Notes under the pieces: generated by a model
Seen by the model: only the letters and a program-made list of their open reading frames with translations
What the model was told of the DNA's origin: nothing
Database searches by the model: none
Assembly: GCF_025118155.1 (NCBI RefSeq)
Contig: NW_026251423.1
Span: 62,001-126,000, forward strand
Source of the DNA: Cokeromyces recurvatus
Taxonomy: Eukaryota; Mucoromycota; Mucoromycetes; Mucorales; Mucoraceae
DNA length: 64,000 nucleotides
Reading direction: 5' to 3'
Translations under genes and position numbers: made by a program
Shown: one piece after another, positions 12,636 to 24,853 of the stretch
Numbering within the stretch: the stretch's first letter is position 1
Layout of the letters: each line of letters opens with the position of its first letter

Positions 12636-13039
12636 TCTTATCAAGCTTATACAGAAAAGAAAAAGAGAATAGTCTAAATATTATCCTTTATATCTCTTTC
12701 ATTTATATATTGGAGGTTTTTTTTTTTTTCTGAAGAACTAGTTTATAATAAAATTATAATAGGTAATGAATAGGAGATAGACACATATAAAACAAAAGAT
12801 TGATTAGTCATAAAGGAAATACTAAATGTAAATAAATTAATAAAAAGGTCAATCATCTATTTCTAAAGAAGGATATATGTAATTCCTTTAAATATACATG
12901 AATGTATCTATTTAAAAGCCATCTGTTTGCATGTAGATTATATTCCTCCTTCAATATTGTCTCTTTGAATAATATATAGGATATAAATACATATATTGAT
13001 ATATATGCATATCCATTATTTACAGCTATTTTATTATTA
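12636..13039. other. intergenic spacer
   Basis: This lies between the INTS2-type gene's 3' end and the secreted-protein promoter. It is AT-rich with a T run at about 12717-12731. I searched it for continuation of the INTS2 reading frame and saw none. No other gene is visible. Confidence 0.55.
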
Positions 13040-14934
13040 CTAATGATTATGAATAGACGTCGTTTTCAATGATCTAAATAGCTTCTGCATTTCAAACAGT
13101 CCTAATTTGTCTATATCATGGTAATATAAGAAAAAGGAATATCATGTATTTTTGCTCAAACTTACGAATGGATAATTGCATCGCTAGAACAGATCTAATC
13201 ATGTCTTCAACTTGCTGAATAGCATCAGTTTGAAAATAAACTAAAAGTAGTAATGGCATTTCTGATATTTCTGATTGTAATAATTGACCAAGGACATCTG
13301 ATAGTTCCTTCTACGTTATAGAATAAGTATATATGTATGTATTTAATGCAACTTAGAATGTATATATTTACCTGTTTTCTAAGAAATTGATCTGCAGATA
13401 AAAGGATTACACACAGTAATAGTTTTACTATTCTTTATAAAATATATCCTTTGTTACTAAACAAAATAAGCCTATATTTTTATATACATTTCTGTATTCT
13501 ATACCTTTCTATTCGAGTAGTACTAAGAATTTTCATAACTAAAAGCACTTCAGCTTCATTTAGCTTGATCCCAAAATAACCCACAATTCCTGCTAATGCC
13601 CTAATGGCTGAAGATAACGCAACAGGATTCATTTGTTGTCCCTTCTTTAAATGTATAATTCGTCTAAATTGATAATCTTGTAAGATTTTTTTTATTTTAT
13701 TTTTTACACTTACCATTAAATTAGCTTCTATATCAGTTATAATATGATGTTTCATTTTAATAAAATATTGGCTGTTGTTTACAGTTTGAGCAAGAAACCA
13801 TATTGATTTCCCTTGAAATATACCATTTAGGAAGCTTACCTTTATATAAATTAATCAATATTTCCGAGTGAAACGGATTAATAATAGAATACCTACTATA
13901 TCTCGACAATATACTACTGTTAACCGAGTAACAAGATCAGGTAATATTTGCATCTCTACTAATTTGAATCGAACTATAAATGCATATTCAGGATATTCTT
14001 CAACCATCTTATAAATCATCTCACTAGTGAATATTAAAAAAAAAAAAAAAAAAAAAAAAATACACATTAAATCATCATTCTATATGTTTTCATCTTATTC
14101 TCATTCTACCTTGATGGTATTAAATATTTAGAATCTAAACGATGCGCAAAATGTAATAAATGATCTATATACTATGTTAAATAATATTAGTTGTATAAAA
14201 AAAAAAGTTCTAGTAATACGTTATTAGTTACATTTTTGCATTCATTCTTGCTGTATTTAGCAAGCCCTTTCATAATCTCGCATCGTGTAGATAAATGTAT
14301 AAATCCTTCTGATAAATACTAAATATACATAAATTCAACAAAATGGAATTGCTTCATATTTTTTTTTTTTTTTTTTGTAATTAGTTACCTTCCATGAATA
14401 TCGAACGCCCTGTTCATATTCAATATCATTAAATAACTGAATAATTTCATATACTAATACACCATTTTCCTTTAAAAGATTCTCATTACTTAATAATTGC
14501 ACTACTGTACGAATGGTTTTATTCGCATGATCGATGGACTCATTTAATACTTTTACTTGTATAAAGTATAATTCACATAAAACCTCACTATATAATATAT
14601 TATTATAAGGGAGGCAAAGTACACTGAATTTCACAAAAACTTACAACATCCAATTTGGCTCTTCAACTTGCTTATATTGTACCTTATATAAAAATATAAG
14701 GATCATCGTTAGATGAACTCATAAAAATATATATGAAGAAACAGTTATCAATACCAAAGCCTCCTCAAGCCCAATTTTTGTAGCTGTATTTCTATACTCA
14801 AGATATTTATTTGTTAGTTCAAGTCGTAATTGAGGATCCATATTCATAAAAAAGGAAAAAGAAAAAGAAAAAAAGGATACATACACAATTTTTATTTCAA
14901 TGGATTTTGGACACGGCTGACTTTGATTTGACAT
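13040..14934 (-). CDS. INTS2: Integrator subunit 2 homologue, short form
   Basis: INTS2 is a scaffold subunit of Integrator, which cleaves nascent snRNA and paused RNA polymerase II transcripts in the nucleus. Ten exons join in frame to 446 codons: 14934-14755, 14682-14645, 14623-14389, 14318-14232, 14171-14110, 14023-13897, 13839-13505, 13432-13372, 13310-13166 and 13110-13040. Segments line up in order with animal INTS2: DPQLRLELTNKYLEYRN, then RDIVSFLNGIFQGKSIWF, then ALSSAIRALAGIVGYFGIKL, then IVKLLLCVILLSADQFL, then SEMPLLLLVYFQTDAIQQVE and LGLFEMQKLFRSL. The protein stops where animal INTS2 is only about half-way (total ~1,200 residues); no continuation is visible. The start may instead be ATG 14847, because residues 20-30 come from a T-rich tract. 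Family identity comes from recalled family patterns and was not searched. Confidence 0.75.
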
Positions 14935-15543
14935 CCTCTAACATCTATAATAAAATAAAATCCCTAAAAAGAAGGCCATGTTCTATGCTATTAAGGAAAG
15001 TCAATGCTATTTTTTTTTTAATAAAATAAACACAGCCTTAAGAGGGAAAAATGATTTTTTAACCTTACATGAATTATACATTGGCATAAATCCTTGTATT
15101 GTAATAATAGCTTTATCGATCACAGTTTATATGTTAGAGTAAACAAGTATAATTTTATTTGAAAGAATCATGTAAGAGTTATATAATCTTTAGTTTGCCT
15201 ATGTTTAATGCATTTGAATCGAACACAATACCAAGCATATATATACTGCCAATTTAAGAGGAGTCAATGATACTCTCAGATACTATGATACCTTTCTTTT
15301 CGTGTCTTGATTAAATATAATTTTATAGCTTTCTTTTTATTTGTTAGCAGAAGGCTATTAATAATTGCATGAATCTTATACTGAGTAAAAAACACTTATA
15401 AATATATATACATCTGTAGATATATAGGAAATCCTTTTTTTTTATTATTATTATTACTTTATATAATAAGTTTCTTAATATTAAAAATATACATTTATAT
15501 TTATTATGGAATTATTTACAAGAAAGTCTAATATGCGAAAACA
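14935..15543. other. intergenic spacer
   Basis: This is the upstream region of the INTS2-type gene and 3' flank of the kinesin. It is AT-rich, with a TTA/TAT run near 15440-15460 and poly(A)-signal-like words. No gene is evident. Confidence 0.6.
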
Positions 15544-18500
15544 TTAGAAGCAAATGAACGATGATCTCTTCGATAAGAGGTGTTCAACTTGTTTTTCCAA
15601 TCTTTTCTTGGATTGCTCAGCTTGTGTAAGTCTTTGATGCTCTTGTTTTTGTTGTTCTTGTATATCCTCTAATTTCTTTGCCATCATAGCATCTTTTTGC
15701 TGAAGCTCTTGTAGTCTTTGTTGATATTTATTTAACTCGATTTTCAAGTCGTTGATAATCTTGATATTTTTATCTTCTTCTTCGTTATTACCGGCATCCC
15801 TAAGTGGAGAAGATTGATGGTCATTTTCTGTAAAAGACTGTGCTATCAACTCTTCTATTTTCCTAAGTAAAATAGCATTATCTTTTACTCCAAGTAGAGT
15901 CTTTATTTTATCCATATCTGCCTTGTCATCAGCATTGTTGATTGTATCAACAAGCTTTTCTTTTTCTTCAGTCAAATAAATAATTTCCTTTTCTAATTCT
16001 TTTGAAAGAATGGCATATTCTGAATTTTCATTACTCACTTGTTCAATTTGGGCCTCAAGTGCTACGACTCGTTGTTTGTAAAGCACTGTAGCATTATTAT
16101 AAAGCTGTTTGGATTCTTCAAGTTCATTTGTTATTTTATTTATTTGATTTTGCTGTTCATCAATGCATTGATTTTTGATATCAAGCTGATGTGCTATTTC
16201 AGCCATTTTTGGTTCTGACAAAACAAGACTGATGTCTTTATTTTCTTCTTGCAGAGGTATGTTAGTATCTGATCCTTTCTCCCTCTGCAATACTTTTATT
16301 TTTTCTCTATTTTCCAACTCATTTTCGTATTGAGTTCTTAATTCATTAATTAGCACTTGGCTTTGCTGTCCTTGTTCCTCCAAGTTGGATATAGTTGCTG
16401 TTAACAATTCATTCTTTTGTTGCTCTTTTAATAAAGATTGCTCTAAATCTTTAAGCTGCTTTTTAAGTGCCCCTGATGACTCTTGTTGGCTCTGAGATGA
16501 TTGTTCTCGCTCAAGCTTTGCAACAGTCAATTGTGATTCTAATAACGCAATCTTTTCAGCGACATATGCATTATTATTGTTTGACTGAAGACGGATAGTT
16601 TGAGGTGGAGAAGGGAGAGGGCTAGACATGACTTTCGACTGCACTGCAGCCAATTTTGCCTTGGAAGCTTCCCTTTCAGTATCAATCATACTCTTTAATG
16701 ACTTGTTTTCTAAATTGAGAGTATCTAAATCAGCTTGAAGTTTTTTTAATTTACTGGTATAATTGGCTTCATACTCTTGTAATTCCTGAGTATACTTTTG
16801 TTCAAGCTTCTTCTTTTCAGATATCAAAGCTGCCTGTATTTTTTCTTTATGACTTGAATCTATTTCTTTTTGTAATGTCTTAGAGACTTCCAGTTCATGT
16901 CGAATTTCTTTTACTTCGTCTTCCAACTGACAAACAGCAGTTTCAAAACTGGATGATATCTCTGTTATTTCTATTTCATGATCAGCTATTAGCTTCTTAT
17001 GAAGAGCCTTTGCAGTTTCTAATTCTGTTTGAAGTGCTAAGGTTTCATTTTTTAACTGTTGTTGGAAGGCTGCTTCAAGTTCATGTGTCAACTTATTCGT
17101 AGATACCTCATGATCGATAACATAATTTTCATAAAGTAGCTTGGACTCCTTTAATTCATTTTGTAATTCAACTATTTGATTATAAGCAGTTTCCAATTTG
17201 TTATTTAATTCAAGTATTGCAGCTTGATGATCATCTTGCATCTTCTTGACATCGTCCTCATGCCTCTTTTCCCATATTGATTGTAATGCATCTATATTTG
17301 CACGTTGATCAAGGGTTATCTCTTCTGTTAACATGGATGTTGTACTCTGTTGAATATTAGCTAATTCAGCTTTATGTTTTACAATTAAATCGTGTCTTTC
17401 ATTTTCTGTATTCTTTTTTTCTTCAATAACTTTCTTCTCAAATTTATCATAAGCTACTTTTAAATCAGAAAGTGATGCTAGAGCCTCGTCTAATTTTTTT
17501 TGGAGTGACATGGTTTGTTGTTGGCTCTCGCTTAGTTGAACTTGCAGTGATGCTTCATGACTATTGGTTTCCTCTAAATTTCTTTCAAGTTCTGCAATAT
17601 AGTTTTCTTTAGTATTTAAATCAAACATCAATTCCTTCATGCTTTCTTGAAGTTCAATCAGCTTTGAATGAGTTATATCCTGATTCAATAAAAATTCCTC
17701 TGTCTGTTGTGAAAAATCTATTCCATGCATCTTTTCTATTTGTGAATCTACCAAGTCATGCTCTAGTCTTCTTATGGTATCTTGTGATACACTTAATTGA
17801 TTGTCTTTATCTTTGATTTCTTCTGTTAAAGCATGGATACGGCTCTCGAGTTCAATCATTTGTTCAGAGAATTTAAGTTTTTCTTGTTCATATGCTTCAT
17901 GTTTAGCTTGCATCATTTCCTTATTTAAATCGATTGATACAGCAGGAACATCTTCATGAGTCATTGTTGAACTATTAGTACGTTGCTCTAAGAACTCCAG
18001 TTGTTCCAACGACTCATGATAGCGCTGTAAGGCCTCATCAAGTTCTTTTATAGTTTCAGTATGATCATGTTGAAGGCGATCTAATGTAAGTTGTAAACGG
18101 TTGGCTCGTTCGGATTCTTCTTTTAAATTTGCCTCAGTTTGTCTTAACTTGAGAGCTGTTATTGAAGCTATCGTTTCCTTTTCATCAGCAAAACTTTTAC
18201 GATTCTTAAACTTTTGAGTTTCATCCACATAGTCTATGAATTTTTCAGATGGTAAGTCTTGTTGATGAACAACTTTTTCAGGTAGTGAACTATCTACTTC
18301 TACCACTTGTGCCTTCAATTCTTGTTGTTGTTGAAGTTGGTCCACCTTTTTCTGAAGTTCGTTACGTTCTTGTTGAAGTTCGTTGTATCGTGCATTCATC
18401 TTATCTAATTCTTTTAAAATCAGTTTTTCTGTTACTTCCTCCGATGTTGATTTCGAAAGGCGCTTCATCAGTTCGAGATTAGACTGCTCCTTACTTTCAA

Positions 18501-20992
18501 TTTTGGCTTCCAAATCCTCTATAGAAGCTACCAGTTGAACTCGTTCCTTATCACCAGTAGCTAATCGTTGTTCTAACCCTAAAATATATTGTTCTGTATT
18601 TTCATCTGTCTCCTTTAACTTCATGATCCTTAACTTTAGATCATTCAACATTTCTTGATCCTTTGAGGTTTCTTGAGCAGATTTCAAAAGTTTAGTCTCT
18701 AGTTCACGAATATAGGCTTCATTACTCTGTTCACGTTCAAGTACCTTTGATAGTCTTGATTGAAGTGTATTCATTGTTTGTTCTTGTTGACGAAGTGTAG
18801 ATTCAAATTGAAGAATGCGTCCTTGTTGTTCCTCATAACCCATGTTTGAATGTGTTAATGCAGCCTTCGTTAAAGCCAGTTGAGATTCTAATTTAGCAAT
18901 ACTCTTTTCATATTCTTCGATTACAGGCTCTACTAAATGTTGAAAATCGACATTATTTGCTGATGCCTCTACAAGGCGAAGACGCTGGAGCTCCTTTTCA
19001 ACGATACGATTACGTTCGCGTGTCACAGTAACTTGATCTTCTAATTCTTCAATCTGTCGTTGAAGGTCAGATATTAATATAAGCCGTTGCTCATCATCAT
19101 CTTCTTCTTCCTCCTCTTCCAAAAACCCAGTAGTGACTTTATTAGACAATGAGTCCCTTTTTAAATTTGTCAACTCAGTCTTTAGCTTACTAATCAAGGA
19201 TCGTAAAAGTTCAATATTGTCTGTAACCATCCATTCTTCTTGTTGATTTCGTTCAGAGCGATTTTTGATATTACGAGCACGATTTGCATATTGTAAAGTA
19301 TTGAGAGTCTCGGGCAAATTGGATTCAAGAGGACTAACGCAGGCAATCATTAGAGTTGTAGCATTGCCACCCAACGAATCTTGAAGAAGACGTGTGAGTT
19401 TAGAGTCACGAAAAGGAATGTGAACAGATTTTTTGGATAGATCGCCAAGTGCTGAAATAACATTACCCAAGGCTAAAAGGCCAGCATTAATATTAATACC
19501 TTCTCGACGACGATCACCTTCTGCTGCAGTTCGTTTCAACTATATATATATATATATGTATGTATGTATGTATGTGTGTGTGTGTAAGTAAGTATAAAAT
19601 AGAAGATAACGAGGTTATTTATATAACAGTTTATATATATTAGTATCTTGACAAACACCTACTCTTTCACTTCCGGCTAAATCAACAAAATGAAATTTAG
19701 AAGTTGTAATGATCCATTCACCATCTTCTTGAGATGATTTTAAGCGAGTGGATGAACTTGAACTAAGAGAACTTGTTGGTCTCACCATTTTTCTAGTATT
19801 TGAGGTGATATCGTTTGCTACCCATTTTTCTTGTTTTAATGAAACTGAAAAAATAGCATGCGACCTAGATGATTTTTCATTCATATCGGTTGCACCAGTT
19901 GCTCTATTTTGGGTGCCTTGCTCAAGGTAGCTAATTATAGCAAACTAAGTATCATTCTCACTTTTTTTTTATTTTATTTTTTTTTTTTTTGTAATATATT
20001 TTTCTATGATGGGTATGTGAGGAGGAAATTTAACTTACTACATCACATCAGCAGTATTATGCACTTCAACTTCCTTTACACCTGTCCAATAAATTCTATT
20101 TTTAGCATCTTCCCTAATAGTTATTGGAGGTAGTTCGTCTGGAGGAGCAGAATTAAGTAAATCATGAAGTTCTTCGTTATAAATCTCGATAAATGAAACT
20201 TTGACAGTAAATCTTGTAGATTTTGATGTGGTAGTGGAACGATTATTATTTGTTGCTTTGTGTCGTAAAAGTTTACTATGACTACTAGACGTGGATGAAG
20301 AAATAGACGATGTGGGCGAAATAGGTCTAATGGTTTCATTATTATGAAGGAGTTCAAATAAGAGAGCCATAGATCTAGGTATAATTCCTTCATCTTCAGA
20401 ACAAATTTGATGGCCATGAAAGGCTGTACCCATTGTATAGGTTTTTCCAGATGAAGTTTGGCCCTATTATATCAAGGTTAAGATTCTACATACATATTTT
20501 TGTTTTTTAAAAAACAAAAAACAAAAACACACATAAACAAAGGGGGAATATACTTTACGTAAGCAAGAATTGTAATATTGTAGCCTATCAATTAGGAAAA
20601 AAAAAAAGTCAGCTCTGTCTTTCTTCCCTTTTGAACTTTTAAATATAAAATATACCATCAATAAATTTGCGAATTAATTGATTACCCAATACTGAGAAAA
20701 TCTCGTTTTGTGTACTATCAGTCCCAAAAACATAATCAAATGTAAATAACTTATTTTGTGGTACGACTTGAATTGTTTTAGAATGAATCTTGAGAGCATC
20801 GTCATTAGCAAGATTTGCAAATCGTGATCGTGCTCTATCTCGATCAGTCAAAGGTCGAATTCGAACGGCTAATAATAATGAAGAATAAGAGTGGTTATTT
20901 TACAATGAAGAAAATAAAGAAGAGACTTATATGTTGATAAACTTGCCCACTTGAACATTATTAGAATTATGTTGATTTGTTTCTTTGGTCAT
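15544..20992 (-). CDS. kinesin-4-type motor with long coiled coil
   Basis: This is an N-terminal kinesin motor moving along microtubules. Exons run from ATG 20992 through several short exons to one large exon of about 4 kb (19540-15544), giving roughly 1,700 residues. Motor motifs in order: VQVAVRIRPL, P-loop [25 protein letters not shown], switch [12 protein letters not shown], switch [10 protein letters not shown], and [19 protein letters not shown]. The neck begins [19 protein letters not shown]. The remaining ~1,250 residues are Glu/Gln/Lys-rich heptad sequence, a long coiled coil. Motor and neck sequence favour kinesin-4 (KIF4/KIF21 type, chromosome or cortical microtubule control), though KIF7/27-like origin is not excluded. 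The first intron appears to use a GC-AG donor (G|GCAAGT near 20945), needed to make VQVAVRIRPL. An insertion of Ser-rich sequence sits inside the motor ([10 protein letters not shown]). Confidence 0.85.
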
Positions 20993-21234
20993 TAAAATTA
21001 GTTTTGTTTGTGAAATGAGCGGAATGGAATAATATTATTAAAAAAATAAAAAAGAGGTTACTTTTTTATTAAAGTATTTTGACGGAGATGCTTTTTAAAT
21101 AAAATGAAAAAAAAAGGGGTCAAAAAACACACACACACACAAATCTTATTTAAGAAAGGGATAAATTCCACATATGCTGGGATTTAACTTTCTTTTTTCA
21201 ACATCAGTTGTACAGTACTATGTACACTTTACTT

Positions 21235-22415
21235 TTAAGCCACAGTAAGCAACTGCTGAACGACTGAAAAAAAAAAAAAAAATTAATATATCATTTATAT
21301 ACAGTACGTAAATTGGTATATTTACACTTTGTATTTTTGCTAATATTCTTCTTCTTCTTCTTCATTTCAGCCTTCTTCACCTTATTCAATAATTCAGCAC
21401 GAAGCAAAACTTGAGCATAAGGATTTAAACGGTTCATTATACCTTGGTTTTTAAGAGGATTCTTCTTCTGACTAAAAGGTCTCTTTGTATATTTGTCCAT
21501 AGCAGGACGAACAACGGATTGAATTTCATCAGAATTGATTAATCGAGTAACATCAGAATTTGTCATGATATTATCAGGCAATTGATAACCCTTCTTCAAA
21601 CTAGAGGGGGTTTCATAAGTACCATAAAGCTCATCAAGAAGTCTAAAAGCATTTTCGGTCCAGATAATAAAACGACCTAAGTGACCACCAGGGGCCAATT
21701 GCAAAACATTCAAATGACGAACATTGACCAATTCAATACCAGGAATATTACGGAAAGCTCTTACTAAACCGTTGTCTTCGTTATAAACAATAAGAGGACC
21801 ACGACGTTGAGTGAAACGACGGTTACGTAGCTTACCCTTACCAGCACGTACCTTACGAGAACGAATGACTTTTTCGACATCATCATAGGCATGAATTGCC
21901 TTAAGGGCTTCTACGGCTTGCTTCGTACGTAAAAGACCTTCAAAGGAGCTATCAACAACTAAAGGAACCTCCTCAAGCTTACTAATACGATGACCACGAG
22001 CCATTACTAAGGAAGGGATACCAGAAGCAGCCAAGGCAGAAACGGTAGCAAATCGACGATGATTCAAGTTAATCTTAACATGCCACTTACGCATTATCTT
22101 GGTTGGGGCAAACATACGACCACCACGACACATGTTACCAAATGCAGCCTGACCAGCACGATGTGTACCAGAACCATTCACACGTGGAATACGAGCAACA
22201 GCACGACCAGTACCCCAAGATTCAGCAGATGTTTGTTCACCAGCCTTGGAAGATACAGCATAGGGTTGACGCTTGTTCTTGGCCATATTAGTGTGAACAA
22301 ATCGAACGATATCTGGACGGATAGGAGCACGATAAACAGAGGGCATAGGGACTGTATTTGTAATCAAATCACCCTTTTCAATTGAATATACATTGACTAC
22401 GGGTCTAACAGCCAT
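21235..22415 (-). CDS. RPL4: 60S ribosomal protein uL4 (L4)
   Basis: This is a large-subunit ribosomal protein whose loop lines the peptide exit tunnel. The main exon runs from ATG 22415 and encodes the whole conserved protein: [53 protein letters not shown], then [20 protein letters not shown] and [20 protein letters not shown]. After the Lys-rich run, the open frame would continue to a stop at 21291. A consistent alternative splices at a GTAAAT donor to a TTTCAG acceptor at 21264. That adds a last exon 21263-21235 encoding FVQQLLTVA and a stop. I prefer the spliced form because an acceptor with a long T tract sits there. Identity is certain; the last ~10 residues are not. The codon usage is visibly stronger (more C-ending) than in neighbouring genes. 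Confidence 0.93.
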
Positions 22416-24853
22416 TGTAGAAGACTTAAAAAAAAAAGACACCAAAAAAAGAATAGATTCAGTATATTATCTTTTAAGTTTTTTTTTTTTTTCATTTGTT
22501 TTTATTACCATGACAGGTTTGATATAATATCCTCTTTATCAAAATCAAAAGATAGATATTTTTTCTCTTGTGCCTTTTTATATTAAATGCATTAATTGCC
22601 AGCGAAACTTGCGGTTATTTAAATTTTATCGGGGAGATGAGGTGTTGCACAAATTGCTCTCTTGTTATTAGCTGTTCAATACTATATTATTGTTGTCTTT
22701 GTTTTTTTTTTCCTATGTATAGTTTCTATCTTTATTATTAAATAAAGAAATGGCATTTATATATGATAAGAGGCTTGAATTAGTTAAACAAAATAGTCAA
22801 GATTTAAATGAATATTGCATTCCGTGCTACTATATATTTAAGTACTCGTATTTATTAATTAGAAAATAACTTGGAATACGCTTATTTACATTCTATAAAA
22901 TATATCAAGTTTCAAATAATGACAATATAATTTACATTAACAATTAAACATAGATTAGTTTTTATGTCTAGAATTTTATGACGCAATATTGATACATATA
23001 CATATGTATACACATGTATAACCATTATTCATTGTTTTAATACATAGTTTATTTTATTTATTTGTAATTAAACGCAGTATTAGTATGTGTAGTCGTAAAT
23101 ACTGAAGCTGTAAATAAAAATTTTGACATGTTCTAAAAAAAAAAGATCTGATAAAGAACAGATCACCAAAAATGATTATTATTAAGAATTTATTTTATAA
23201 TTATATTGTGTATTTTTTAATAATTTCAGTTAAACATATGGTTTAATTATGTGCATTTTTTATTATGACTGTAAGTAAAGAAAACTATCTATAAGCATGT
23301 ATAATTATTAATCTGTTTTGCTTATTATTGACAGATTTTTTTTTAAAAAAAAAAAAAGATCTGATAAACTGAGTTTATAAATATTCTTTTCCTTTTTTTT
23401 TTTGGTTTTAAAATGAAACTGTAAAAAGTTTTAATAAAATTGGTTTCTTTAATTATGATGACCGACAAGTACTGTAGTATATAAATACTAATTGAATTCA
23501 TCCTAATGAATATAAATTTGGACAGCAACATTATAAAATTAAGTCTCTTTTTCTTTTATCACCTTTAAAATTAAGCTAGAAAACCCTTTAATATTATTTT
23601 CACCTAATAAAGTATGTATAATTAGTAATAATATTACGTAATATTTGTATAACTTTATATGTGTACTATAGAACATTATATTCCTTCAACTATATATTCT
23701 TGTTCTCTATAATCTATTTATTCAAGTAGATACATACATACATACATATGCATATTGAAATACGTTTCGAATTAGTATACATGAAGGTAAACTTGTACAG
23801 ATAACTTTTGAATTAATATATTTATAATAACTATTGTGGGTACAAGTGACACACGTATTTTACAACAGGATCAAAAAAATGGTTCATTACATTAGATTAA
23901 GATACGTGTACGTGTGTATCATTTATTTATTATTATGTGAATTACAATATATTCTAGTTTTATATCCTTTCTATTCAGTCTTACTTTGCGTTTAATTAAT
24001 TTAAATAGATATTCTATATCACCAGAGACAACCTCTTTTATCCTTTATTCACTAAATCATAGCCGTATATAGCAAAGTATACTTTTTTTTTTCTTTGTAG
24101 CTTTGTTTAACATCAGAATGATAAAAAACAAAGTAGTGGAAGCTATAAAATGAATACATTGTTTTGTCAACACTATTTACATACTTGTGACACTTTATGC
24201 TGCAAAGTACACCGTGTAATTTATAATTGCTTCTTTATAAACGTCCTTCTACCATTGGAGTCAATGGTAAATTAGGATTAAGCATTTAGTTATTACTACT
24301 GAAAATTACTATAGACTATATTTAAACGCTTAGTTACCTATTATTTATATCCCTTTATAATAATTATATATTTTTTATATAAAAGACATGGAAATTTAGC
24401 CACTAGTTAATCCAAACAAAACTCATATAAAATTCAATTTCAGATGATAAAAGACAAATGAGGCTAACGAAACCGAGCAATAGTTCTAAATTTAAATGTT
24501 TTATTAGTGAATTTAAATTGATAAGTGTTTACAAGAATTGTTAAAGAAGTCAAAGATAAGATGTGAATCAGAATAGTGTTAGTTACGACTGAATAAAACT
24601 TGCTGTAGTTAATGAAGTTTGAAATGTTTTGATATTATTTGATCAAGTGGGATCATGTGGATTTTAATAAAGTCTATAATTTTATGATTCGTATGTTTGA
24701 TTAAGAAACATGGCATTATAAGTCAGCTCATGACATTTCTTATCTACTTAAATAGAACATATTACGTAAATTACACCGCCTTTATTTTTTTAGTATTATC
24801 ATTCAGTTATTTTTGCTACTTCCTTTCCTTGATTTATAATATAGACTTTAGAT
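22416..24853. other. large divergent intergenic region
   Basis: These 2.4 kb separate the divergently transcribed RPL4 and SLC49-type transporter genes. The first ~250 bases would be the ribosomal-gene promoter. There is no long frame or known RNA. Two near-identical words, an A run followed by AGATCTGATAAA, occur at 23144-23155 and 23357-23368. The first is half of an inverted repeat GATCTG-8 bases-CAGATC (23145-23164). Otherwise only AT-rich sequence is seen. Confidence 0.6.
23136..23164. promoter_or_regulatory. candidate AGATCTGATAA motif, inverted repeat
   Basis: An A run leads into AGATCTGATAAA, then GAACAGATC. GATCTG and CAGATC form a perfect 6-base inverted repeat with an 8-base spacer. 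AGATCTGATAA contains a GATA core. Fungal GATA-type zinc-finger proteins bind such cores. Function is inferred only; the motif recurs at 23357, 30351 and, altered, at 30034 and 35070. Confidence 0.3.

Noticed and set aside
13677..13713. 37-nt intron-like gap in the INTS2-type gene
   Set aside because: Removing it breaks the frame, while reading through keeps it, so it is treated as coding.
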